Below the pieces are notes generated by a model. It worked only from the letters and a program-made list of their open reading frames with translations, was not told the DNA's origin and ran no database searches. A stretch of 64,000 nt of DNA. Source: Rhodospirillum sp047263945. Its GTDB lineage: Bacteria > Pseudomonadota > Alphaproteobacteria > Rhodospirillales > Rhodospirillaceae. The translations under genes were made by a program, and so were the position numbers. The stretch lies in the NCBI RefSeq assembly GCF_047263945.1, contig NZ_JBLAVB010000005.1:310001-374000 (forward strand), given 5' to 3'. Shown here piece after piece: positions 8,794-17,500 of the stretch (its first letter is position 1; every line of letters starts with the position of its first letter).

Positions 8794-9732
8794 ATGACCA
8801 TTTCGTTCTCCAGGATGCCCATGCCCACCGACTTCGAGGATCTGGACGCGGGGGATCTTCACCAGGAGTCATCACCCTGGGACAAGCCGGAGGCCTTGTC
8901 CACCAGACATCAGCCGGAGGTGCTTCACGGCTCAACCGTCGAATTTCTCGATCTGGGACATATCGACGATCACTTGCGGATTTTGGACATTCTCTTCGCC
9001 GAGGCGGAAGCCTTGACCCATGGCAACCACGGCAAAGTCATGACCCCGGTGGACCGGAAGCGTTTGATGACTCTGACCCGGGAAATCGATGGCCTGTTGG
9101 ACCGGGCGGAGGGTCTGCCCGGCCCCGCCACCGCACCGGATGCCGACGATAACCTGGAATTGCGCATGGCCCTGGACCGGCGCGAGGAACTGGAAACCCG
9201 GGTTCCCGGCAAGGAGGACGCCTATGAACGTCTTGATACGTTCGAAGAACCAACGGTTGACGAAGTCCTGATCGCCTTTGGCAGCCGGGCAGTGGCTGCA
9301 CGGGTTCAGTCAACGGACGCGTTGACTCTGGGCCGCCAGAATGGCCACCTGACCCTGGACGTGGAAAATGCCCTGGATCGGATTACCGCCCAATTGGACC
9401 TGAGTATGGCCATGGACCTGACCTCGGTTGAAATCTTCTCCCCCACGTGGGTCTCCCCCTTGGCGCCCCCAGACGCGGCGCGGATGGACGCCGTCCTGAC
9501 CTGCATGGACCGTATTCTCGCCACCTGCCCGGAGCATTTTCTGACTCCTGACGCTCAGGGTGAATTGGAAGCATTGATGGCGGAAGCGGATCGGATTCTT
9601 GGAATTTCCGAAAAGAAGAGTATCCCCAAGCCGAGCTCCCGTCGGAATGGCGAGGCTTGGCGACGGGCGATGAACGCCCTGGGCCGCCAAGTGACAGCCC
9701 TCATCCCTGGCGCCCGAATCCTGCCCACATAG
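8794..9732 (+). CDS. Hypothetical protein, 312 residues
   Basis: Not recognised. It is a soluble, acidic, mostly helical protein without signal peptide, membrane segment or Cys clusters. The N-terminus is Asp/Glu-rich (DFEDLDAGDL), the middle is charged (LTREIDGLLDRAEGL), and the last 40 residues are basic. The ATG at 8794 was chosen because GAGGG lies just upstream and the frame further upstream looks non-coding. A patatin-like gene starts 32 bases after its stop and is probably cotranscribed. Confidence 0.6.
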   Translation: MTISFSRMPMPTDFEDLDAGDLHQESSPWDKPEALSTRHQPEVLHGSTVEFLDLGHIDDHLRILDILFAEAEALTHGNHGKVMTPVDRKRLMTLTREIDGLLDRAEGLPGPATAPDADDNLELRMALDRREELETRVPGKEDAYERLDTFEEPTVDEVLIAFGSRAVAARVQSTDALTLGRQNGHLTLDVENALDRITAQLDLSMAMDLTSVEIFSPTWVSPLAPPDAARMDAVLTCMDRILATCPEHFLTPDAQGELEALMAEADRILGISEKKSIPKPSSRRNGEAWRRAMNALGRQVTALIPGARILPT

Positions 9733-9764
9733 CCCCCACCGCCCCCAACCGGAGTCCTTTCCCC

Positions 9765-10817
9765 ATGGCCCATCCTCCCTCTGCGTCGACAACGCGGAAG
9801 ACTTTAACCCTCGCCCTGCAAGGTGGGGGTGCCCATGGTGCCTTTACCTGGGGCGTCCTGGACCGCCTGCTTCAGGAACCGCGTTTGGACGTGGATGCCG
9901 TTTCTGGCACGAGCGCCGGCGCCATGAACGCCGTCTGCCTGGCGGAAGGCTTGGGTCTTCATGGGCACACCCCGAAAGGCAAGGCCGCTGCCCGAGAAGC
10001 CTTGGAACGCTTCTGGATGCGCATGGCCGACACCGCCCTGCTCAGCCCGTTGAAGCGCACGCCCCTGGCCGCTTGGCTTGGCGATTGGTCCATGTCCGAC
10101 AACCTCGGCTATTGGATGGGCGAGCTTCTGAGCAAGACGATGTCCCCCTACCAATGGAACCCACTGGACATCAATCCCCTTAGGGAAGTGGTCGAGGACT
10201 GCATCGACTTCGACGCGGTGCGGTCCTGCTCAGGGGTGGGGATTTTTATCACGGCAACCAATGTCCACACGGGCCGCCCCCGGGTGTTCAAGGCTGAGGA
10301 AGTGGGGCTGGATCAGGTCATGGCCTCGGCCTGCCTGCCTCACCTGTTCCAAGCCGTGGAAATCGACGGGGTACCCCATTGGGATGGCGGTTACATGGGG
10401 AACCCCTCCCTTTGGCCGCTGATCTACATGGCCCAGGCCCGAGACATTCTGTTGGTGCAGATCAACCCCCTGATCCGCAAGGAAACCCCGAAGACCAGCC
10501 AGGAAATCCTCAACCGCATGAACGAAATCACCTTCAACGCCAGTCTGCTGAAGGAAATGCGGGCCATTAATTTCGTCACCCGACTGCTCGACGAGGGCGC
10601 CCTGGACGAAAACCGCTACAAACGCATGTTCATCCACGCCATCGAAGCGGAATCCGAATTGAAGCCGCTAGGAGCCTCGAGCAAGATGAACGCTGATCGG
10701 GATTTCTTTCTCCACCTGCGTGACATCGGTCAAAAAAGCGCCGAAGAATGGCTAGCTACCAAATTCGACCGGGTGGGTGTGGAAAGCACCGTCAACATCC
10801 AAGAGACGTATATGTAA
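9765..10817 (+). CDS. Patatin-like phospholipase
   Basis: A 350-residue cytoplasmic-type patatin acyl hydrolase that would cleave fatty acyl esters of membrane lipids. The oxyanion loop is LALQGGGAHGAF, the nucleophile elbow GTSAG and the catalytic-dyad segment HWDGGYMGNPS; all three are intact. The start ATG follows GGAG at about ten bases. The stop TAA directly abuts a 138-bp repeat. Lipid substrate and role (membrane turnover, polymer granules, toxicity) are open. Confidence 0.9.
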   Translation: MAHPPSASTTRKTLTLALQGGGAHGAFTWGVLDRLLQEPRLDVDAVSGTSAGAMNAVCLAEGLGLHGHTPKGKAAAREALERFWMRMADTALLSPLKRTPLAAWLGDWSMSDNLGYWMGELLSKTMSPYQWNPLDINPLREVVEDCIDFDAVRSCSGVGIFITATNVHTGRPRVFKAEEVGLDQVMASACLPHLFQAVEIDGVPHWDGGYMGNPSLWPLIYMAQARDILLVQINPLIRKETPKTSQEILNRMNEITFNASLLKEMRAINFVTRLLDEGALDENRYKRMFIHAIEAESELKPLGASSKMNADRDFFLHLRDIGQKSAEEWLATKFDRVGVESTVNIQETYM

Positions 10818-10954
10818 TACCAAGGTGCGGTGAGTTTGACTCACCGCACCTTGGAAGCGGCCAAGTGGTCGCCGCGCCTTATGGCGCGTAAAAGCCCGCC
10901 TGGCGTTTGAACGCAAGAAAAGCGGCGTGGCTTTCAACCCGCGCCGCTTGGTAT
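10817..10954 (+). repeat. 138-bp dispersed element (family A), copy 1
   Basis: Begins ATACCAAG at the last base of the patatin stop codon and ends CTTGGTAT, so it has inverted ends CCAAG/CTTGG bounded by TA on both sides. Inside are several hairpins (for example GGTGCGGTGAG/CTCACCGCACC). A second copy of identical length lies inverted at 51513-51650, about 93% identical by eye. It has no coding capacity, which resembles a MITE. Confidence 0.9.
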
Positions 10955-11020
10955 AAAAGCCCAACCCAAAATTCATGCCGTGACTTCAAAGGTTTCCGTC
11001 ATACCGGCGAAGACAGGCCA

Positions 11021-11235
11021 CGGTACACGACAGTGTCTCATCACAGTGTCTCGTCTTTTTTGGGCGATTGCCCAAACCCATTTGGGGGCAAATGCCCCCA
11101 AACCCCCATTTCTTTTTTATCAATAAGAGCCTGGGATCTGGGGCCTTTCGGCCAGTAGTTGCCTGGGATCTGGGGCCTTTCGGCCCCAGTGGGGGACGGG
11201 TTAAAACCCCGTGGCTGCCCCCCTGTCGTATACCG
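11021..11235 (+). repeat. Inverted-end intergenic element (family C), copy 1
   Basis: A 215-bp element bounded by 13-bp inverted ends (CGGTACACGACAG and CTGTCGTATACCG, 12 of 13 match). It contains a GGGCGATTGCCC hairpin, a TTTGGGGGCAAATGCCCCCAAA hairpin-like segment and two GGGGCC-rich hairpins. Related copies lie at 51719-51906 (inverted) and 63264-63438, and a partial one ends at 29454. Confidence 0.85.
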
Positions 11236-11323
11236 CGAAAACAGCCATCCAGGGTTGATTTCGGTGGTATCTATGACCTGCGCTCCTGTTGCGTCAACCG
11301 CATAGGTCAGGTGTCCCCACCCT

Positions 11324-11350
11324 GGATTCCCGCATATGCGGGAATGACGG
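11324..11350. repeat. GGATTCCCGC/GCGGGAATGAC palindrome
   Basis: A short palindrome of the TGGATTCCCGC...GCGGGAATGACGG type that is common between genes in many Proteobacteria. A partial counterpart (CCGTCATACCGGCGAAG) lies just left of the family C element at 10997-11012, suggesting that element lies inside an older repeat. Confidence 0.6.
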
Positions 11351-11469
11351 ATAAACAGCTTTTTCTGCACCCAGTTAAACACAAATCAACTCAAGGTGAC
11401 TTTGTCTAAAATGTTATTCCTAGAATATCAATCGAAATAGGATCAAGCCGCCCCAGGGATCAAAAGCCC

Positions 11470-12192
11470 TCAGGTTTCTACAGTGATGGCGATCCAGTCA
11501 CTGGCGAAGCGAGTGATTCCGAATTCAACGGGGCTCCCTTCGGCATCTACATTAATGCTTTCTGTCACCAAAACAGGACGATACCGCTCTTGTTTCAGGA
11601 CACGGGCGTCAGTCGGCGTCGGAAGGCGAGCTTGAACGCGGGTGGTTTTCCGCTTGTACTCAACGATTCCCACAGCCGCAAGGGCCTTGGTCACCGAACC
11701 ACTCTGCTGGAAATGGCTGACGATCCCCTGACATCGGTCCTGGGGGAAATAGGCTGTCGATACGAAGACCCGATGTCCATCAACCTCCCCGGCCAATTCC
11801 ACGCGAATGACAGGGGCACCGAGGGGAACAGTCAGGGCATCGGCGATTCTCCTGTCTGCCTGCTCGTCGCCGTGGTCCAACAAAATCCCGGCCGGGCAAC
11901 AGTTTTTGGCCAGGGCAATATCGGAAAAACGGGTGCTGTCAGACAGGGGATAGTCGAGCATCGGTTCCCGGGCGAAGGTCCCTCGCCCTTGCTCGACCCG
12001 CACCAAATTCATCTCGACCAAATCGGCGATGGCCTGACGTACCGTATGCCGATTGACCGAGTACTGCTCCGCAAAGGAAAACTCCGTTGGCAGACGCTCC
12101 CCCGGAGCCACCTGACCAGAACGGATTTGACCGGCGATATCATCCCGGATCTGGCGCCACAGGGGCGAACCCGTATTCCGACCAAATTCCAT
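11470..12192 (-). CDS. phnF: Phosphonate-locus GntR/HutC-family regulator (PhnF-like)
   Basis: About 240 residues. The N-terminal GntR winged helix (SPLWRQIRDDIAGQIRSGQV, then LPTEFSFAEQYSVNRHTVRQ) is followed by a UTRA effector domain, typical of PhnF. It is divergent from phnM, whose control it probably exerts along with its own. The ATG at 12192 is preferred over the one at 12204 because the family start aligns there. A 7-bp inverted repeat sits just upstream. The ligand is unknown, probably a phosphonate intermediate. Confidence 0.85.
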   Translation of the reverse strand: MEFGRNTGSPLWRQIRDDIAGQIRSGQVAPGERLPTEFSFAEQYSVNRHTVRQAIADLVEMNLVRVEQGRGTFAREPMLDYPLSDSTRFSDIALAKNCCPAGILLDHGDEQADRRIADALTVPLGAPVIRVELAGEVDGHRVFVSTAYFPQDRCQGIVSHFQQSGSVTKALAAVGIVEYKRKTTRVQARLPTPTDARVLKQERYRPVLVTESINVDAEGSPVEFGITRFASDWIAITVET

Positions 12193-12204
12193 GGGACACT
12201 CCAT

Positions 12205-12245
12205 ACCAACAAATATAATTCGTGTTGGTTACGACACAATATAAC
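12205..12245. promoter_or_regulatory. Probable PhnF operator and divergent promoter
   Basis: Exact inverted repeat ACCAACA (12205-12211) / TGTTGGT (12223-12229) with an 11-base AT-rich centre. On the minus strand it lies inside a plausible promoter, TTGTGT-16-TATATT, so binding would block phnF transcription. A TATAAC box on the plus strand (12240-12245) may serve phnM. Confidence 0.6.
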
Positions 12246-12395
12246 GCCCTGTCTAGAGGTATAAAGGGTCCTGCGCCCATTTGATACGCACAGCCTCCCC
12301 TGAAATCTCATGTCCTGGGTCCGTCGGCGGGTTTCCAACAGCACACCGCCAACCACCCGCGCGCTCGGCTCGGGTCTTGACGGAGGCGGACAGGC

Positions 12396-13577
12396 ATGTT
12401 CAACGATTGGTTCCCTGTTTCGGAGACATTCCCCTTGGCCGCCCCCCTCATTCTTTCCAATGCCCAAATCGTCACCCGTGAGGACAGTTTTCTCGGTTCG
12501 GTGACGGTGGAAGACGGCATTCTTCAAGCGATCACTCGGGGAGCCCATATCCCTGCGGGAGCCTTGGACCTGGAGGGGCATTTTCTTCTTCCCGGTTTGG
12601 TGGAAGTCCATACGGATAACGCTGAACGCCACCTGGAGCCCCGCCCTGGTGTCCATTGGCCCGACCCCCTGGCAGCCATTTTGGCCCATGATGCCCAGGT
12701 GGTGGCCGCAGGAATCACCACGGTCATGGACGCCATCGCCCTCGGGGAATACGAACATGGGGGCCCTCGGCGGCGCATTCTGGCGACCTTGATCTCCGCC
12801 TTCCAGGAGGGACGGACTGCGGGCCTTCTCAAGGCGGACCACGGGTTACACCTGCGCTGCGAACTGGCCGACCCTGCGGTCACCGAATTGTTCGACGCCC
12901 ATGCCCGGAATCCGGCCCTGCGGCTGATCTCGCTGATGGATCACACGCCGGGCCAGCGACAGTTCCGCGATATCGACAAATGGCGGGAATTTCACCGGGA
13001 CAAGAACTGGACCGACCGGGATATTGAACGCCTGATTTCCGAATCCCGCGAGCGGCAAGCGCGGCTCTCCCTCCCCCACCGGAAGCATATCGTGGCCGTT
13101 GCCAGGGACCTGGGGCTGACCTTGGCCAGTCACGACGACACCACTCCGGCCCATGTGGATCAAGCCGTTGCGGATGGTGTCACCATCGCCGAATTCCCCG
13201 TCACGCGTGAGGCCGCCGAGCGCGCCAAGGCGAAAAGCCTGCGCACGGTCATGGGCGCCCCCAACGTGGTTCGCAACGGATCCCATTCGGGAAATATGTC
13301 GGCCCTGGACTTGGCCCGGGCGGGGTTGCTCGACGCCCTGTCCAGTGACTATGTTCCCTTCAGCCTGATCCAGGCGCCCTTCTTGATGGCCAAACGCCTG
13401 AACCTGCCCCTGCCTCACTGCATCGCCATGGTCACCGATACGCCCGCTCGCATGCTGGGTTACACTGACCGGGGACGGATCGAGGAAGGCGCCCGGGCCG
13501 ATCTCGTCGATTTACGACTGTATGGGGACACGCCCTCGATCCAACGGGTCTGGCGCGCGGGCAGGCGGATCCTGTGA
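12396..13577 (+). CDS. phnM: Alpha-D-ribose 1-methylphosphonate 5-triphosphate diphosphatase
   Basis: A 393-residue amidohydrolase-fold enzyme that removes pyrophosphate from the ribose 5-triphosphate phosphonate intermediate of the C-P lyase pathway. The metal-binding segment EVHTDNAERH, the later SHDDTT and the C-terminal LSSDYVP match PhnM. Its stop overlaps the GTG start of the next gene. The C-P lyase core genes (phnGHIJKL) are not in this window, so the pathway here is partial or split. Confidence 0.93.
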   Translation: MFNDWFPVSETFPLAAPLILSNAQIVTREDSFLGSVTVEDGILQAITRGAHIPAGALDLEGHFLLPGLVEVHTDNAERHLEPRPGVHWPDPLAAILAHDAQVVAAGITTVMDAIALGEYEHGGPRRRILATLISAFQEGRTAGLLKADHGLHLRCELADPAVTELFDAHARNPALRLISLMDHTPGQRQFRDIDKWREFHRDKNWTDRDIERLISESRERQARLSLPHRKHIVAVARDLGLTLASHDDTTPAHVDQAVADGVTIAEFPVTREAAERAKAKSLRTVMGAPNVVRNGSHSGNMSALDLARAGLLDALSSDYVPFSLIQAPFLMAKRLNLPLPHCIAMVTDTPARMLGYTDRGRIEEGARADLVDLRLYGDTPSIQRVWRAGRRIL

Positions 13578-14284
13578 GCGAACGCCATGCCATTTACCTG
13601 AGTCCTCCGGCGACTCACCCCTTGGCGGTCCTGGCCGAACGGTGGCTCGGTCGGGGTTCAGGGCGGCCTAGCCTCGGTGGATATCCGGATACGACCCTTG
13701 AGGCCTGGACGGCGGAACCCCGCCGCTACGGCTTTCACGGAACCCTGAAAGCGCCCTTTACTCTTACCCCGGGGCGAACCCTGGACGACCTGGATCAAGC
13801 CATTGCCGCCCTGGCCAAAGGGCACCCCGCGCCCCCGGCCCTCGCACTTGAGATCGCGGCGCTCGGCCCCTTCCTCGCCCTGATATCCCGGACCCCGACA
13901 CCGGCGCTAGACGCCCTTGCCGCCCGTTGCGTGACAGAGCTGGACGGGTTTCGCGCCCCCCCCTCTGCCAGGGATCTGGCCCGGCGCAAGCCAGAAACCT
14001 TGTCTCCCCACCATCGCGCCCTCTTCGAGCGTTGGGGGTATCCCTATGTTCTGGAGGAATTCCGCTTCCACATGACCCTGACGGGTCCAATCCCCGAGCC
14101 CGGCGACCGGGACCGGATGAAGGCCGCCTTGACCGACCTGTTCACCCCCGTCCTCACCACGCCTTTGTCCGTGGAGGACATTGCCCGGGTCTCCCAGTCC
14201 AGCCCATCCGCACCCTTCCAGGAAAAAGCGCGGTTTCGCCTTTTGGCAAGCCCCGACCTTCCGACGGGTGGTCCTGACTCATAA
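13574..14284 (+). CDS. DUF1045 phosphonate-operon protein (2H phosphoesterase-like)
   Basis: A 236-residue member of the DUF1045 family, regularly found in phosphonate operons. Two His-containing motifs, YGFHGTLKAPF and FRFHMTLTG, are the paired H-x-T/S signatures of the 2H phosphoesterase superfamily. It is therefore probably a phosphodiesterase acting on a cyclic or activated ribose phosphonate intermediate, as PhnP does; that role is inference. The GTG start overlaps the phnM stop (GTGA), indicating coupled translation. Confidence 0.88.
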   Translation: MSERHAIYLSPPATHPLAVLAERWLGRGSGRPSLGGYPDTTLEAWTAEPRRYGFHGTLKAPFTLTPGRTLDDLDQAIAALAKGHPAPPALALEIAALGPFLALISRTPTPALDALAARCVTELDGFRAPPSARDLARRKPETLSPHHRALFERWGYPYVLEEFRFHMTLTGPIPEPGDRDRMKAALTDLFTPVLTTPLSVEDIARVSQSSPSAPFQEKARFRLLASPDLPTGGPDS

Positions 14285-14437
14285 TCCATTCGCCCGAAGA
14301 AAAGCAGAATATCGCGCGGAAACAGTCCAAAAACTCTCCAAAAGCGTCACTCCCGCGAAAACGCTAAAAAATTCACATTTCTTTATTTGACTCCAAGGCT
14401 TTTTATTTCGAATCCGCACAGAAAAACGCGCACCCCT

Positions 14438-14499
14438 TAGAGTGCTCCGAAATCAAGCTGGGCCATTTCTTGGACCAACTTGGCCTCGAAGGCACTCGA
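14438..14499. repeat. TAGAGT palindromic repeat, diverged copy
   Basis: Starts TAGAGTGCTCCGA and ends CTCGAAGGCACTCGA, with an inner AAGCTGGGCC...GGACCAACTT hairpin. It resembles the copies at 6936 and 48053, but the arms have decayed. It lies between the convergent DUF1045 gene and the degenerate kinase gene. Confidence 0.75.
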
Positions 14500-14517
14500 A
14501 AATCACACAGATCCTTG

Positions 14518-17500
14518 TCAGCCATCCAATTCAAACCAAAGGACCGTCCCCCGTCCGGGCCAGCTTTCCATGCCCACCTCACCATGCATAAGCTGAACGA
14601 GACGTTTGGTGATGGACAGGACCATGCCCGTCCGCCCCCTTTGGCCACTCACATCCAGGCGGAGACGGGCTGTCGGCGACAGGGGCGCCCGCCCCCGAGC
14701 CTTGGCGTCCAGGGTATTGCGGACAACCGCCTTGTGGTCGCAACCGAATTCGAACCGCAACCGGGATCCCGCTTCACCGGGCGAGGCCAAACGCGCCGTC
14801 AAAACCACCGCCCCGGGTTGGGAGGCATGGAGGGAGGGGTCGATCGCATTGAACTGCACAGCGCATTCCAACAGGTTTGCCACCACCGTTTCCACCAGGG
14901 CCTCGTCCCCGAACAGGGTGGCAGGCACGTCCGGCTCGATGGACAGGGACAGCTCCAGACCGAAGTCCCGGGCCAAATCGGCAATCGTGGTGCGCGCCGC
15001 CTCGCAGACCACACGGATATTCACCGGCGCGAAATTCAGATCCACCAATCCGCCTTCCAAATTGGCGAAGCCCCTGACGTCATTGGTGATGGCATTAAGG
15101 AGGGTCAGACACACCTCGGACCGCTCCAGATCAGGCTGCTCCTGCCCGAGAGCGATATTCAAGCCTTTCACTGGATAGGCCAATTCGTTGGCCAGAACGT
15201 TCAGGAATTCCCCATGGGCGGCCCGGGCCTTATCGGCCAGCCCCTTGGCCTTCTCCACTTCCCGGACGCGGGCATCCAGGTCCGACAGGTCACGCAGGAA
15301 CAGAACGAACAGCACCCCCCCGATTTCCCGCTTTGCTTCCAGGACCGTCAGTTCCGCCTGGAAAGCCTTGCCATCGGCCCGGGCGGCCAGAACCCGACGC
15401 ACGGGGTTGTGGCGCTCTTCCTTGTCCCGGGGGTTGAACCAGGGGGATCCGGTTTCCGGATCCGCATCCCGCCCGCCCGGCATCAACTTGGCCACCGACC
15501 GCCCCACCGCCTGGGGCGAGGGGTACCCGAACATGTCCTCTGCTGCCGGATTAAAGCCAACAATCGTCCCCCGTTCATCAACGGTGATCATGGCCTCCGG
15601 TGCGCCGTCGAGGACTGCGGACAGATAGGCCTTGGCCGCCTGGGACTGCTGACGCAGGTATTCCGCCTGCTCCTCATCCGTTAACCGATAGTCCTGGACG
15701 GATCGAGCGACGGCGCCAAATTGATCCCGCCGCTTCATCCCCGGTAGGATGGCCGGCGCGGCGTCGATGGCCAAGCCGGAAACCGCGTTGACCAATCGGT
15801 TCAACGGTCCGGTGATCGTTCGTGCCACCCCCCAGGCCAAAAGCAAATAGGCAAGGGCAATGGCGCCACCCTGGATCAGGGATCGGCGCAGAGCGTCTTC
15901 CCGGGCCTGCTTGGCAAGGTCACTCAGGGCCGACCGCGCTGGGCCGACGGTCGCGCCCAAGGTGCTGATGTCACCGGCCAACCCCTTCAGGTCCTGCCCC
16001 AGGGATTGGATCTGGGTGTCGAGCTCCCTCCGTCCCTCGGCCACTTTGGTGAGAGCCTTGGCCTGTCTTTCAGCGAGGTTGATCAGATCTGTCCGCGTCG
16101 CGGCAGTGATCACTGCCGCTTCAACGGTGGTCCGAAACAGGTCCAAGACCCCAGCATGTGTCCCCAGGATCGATGCCTGCCCATCCAACAGATAGGCGCG
16201 CGACAAGGCTATCAAACGGGTCCCCTGGGCAGCGAGCGACCCACCGAAGGGCATATCAGCCAGGGTGTCTTCCAACGCCCGATCGGCGGCACGCAGATCC
16301 GAGAGCGCCCCGTTCGGGCCATTCACCCGCTTCCATTGGTCAATAACCGAGACCAGTCGTCCGGCCAGCTTCTCTGCCCTAACGGCCTGAGCCTCGCCGC
16401 CCCGTTCCACCTGGGGCAATTCCGAAGCCCGCCCCAGGTCGGCCAGATCGATCAATTGGCGCCGGGTTTCCGCTATCAGAGGCTGGGCAAGAGCGGGATC
16501 CGAGCCGGACAGGGCGACCGCTGCTCCCCGGGCCGTTGCCACAGCTAAGGGAACCAGGGCTTCCGCCCTATTGACCCGCGTCAGGCGATCCTCGGCCCGT
16601 TCCCAGTCGCTGTTGCCCAACAGGGTCAAAGCACCCCAAACCCCCAGGGCGAGTATCCCCAGTACAATCATCAGCATCAACCGGGTTCCGACGGCGAACC
16701 GGTGCCAAAAACCGGGAGCTTCGGGCGGCACCCGGGACATGGCATCGGAAAGGCGTGTTTCACCCAGGTGACCGCCGGGCCGGTCGGTTCCCCTGGTGGC
16801 CGACCCAGGCGCCTTCGTCCCCGAAAAAGCCTCTCGATCCGGCGCCTTCAAAGGAGACGGTCGAGACCCCAGATCCCCCGTCAACTTCGCCCCCTCACCA
16901 GGACTGTCCAGTGCGCCGCGCAATTCCTCCAGTGCCGACGCACCGGCGTTCACAACAACACCGTCTTGGGCATCCCCGTCATCTGAAGCCTGGGGACCAC
17001 CAGACCGAGCCGCCTCCCCGGACCCGTCCGGTCCCCCGGCGTCCAGATCCTTAATGTGACGGGCGGCGTCTTCCAACCAGGAGCGATGTTCGGCATCCAA
17101 CGAAAGGGGCGGCTTATCCCCAGGTTTCCGGTCCAGCTTTTCTCTCCCACCTTCTGCGGAGACAACGGCAGCGGCCACGAGAGCCTCCTCGGGAAGCCCC
17201 GGGTCCTCGGGAAGCCCTGGATCCGAACCATGCCCTCGCTGCTGTTCGGACTCGTCAGCTCCCCCTGGGCGGGGCACCCTATGGGAAACCAAACCCGTCT
17301 CCCTACCAGCTCCGGCTTGTTCGGACGGAAAGTCTTCCGTAGGAAAGGCCTCCTCTGGAAGAGACGACGCACCGTCGACACTGTCGGCTTTTCTCGCTTC
17401 CAGCGGGGCGTCACGCGGGGCAGCGCGAGACGACGGGACCGCCTCGACGTCCTCCTTGGGCATAGCCAACGGTGAAGACGCAGGAGAGACATCTCCGCCA

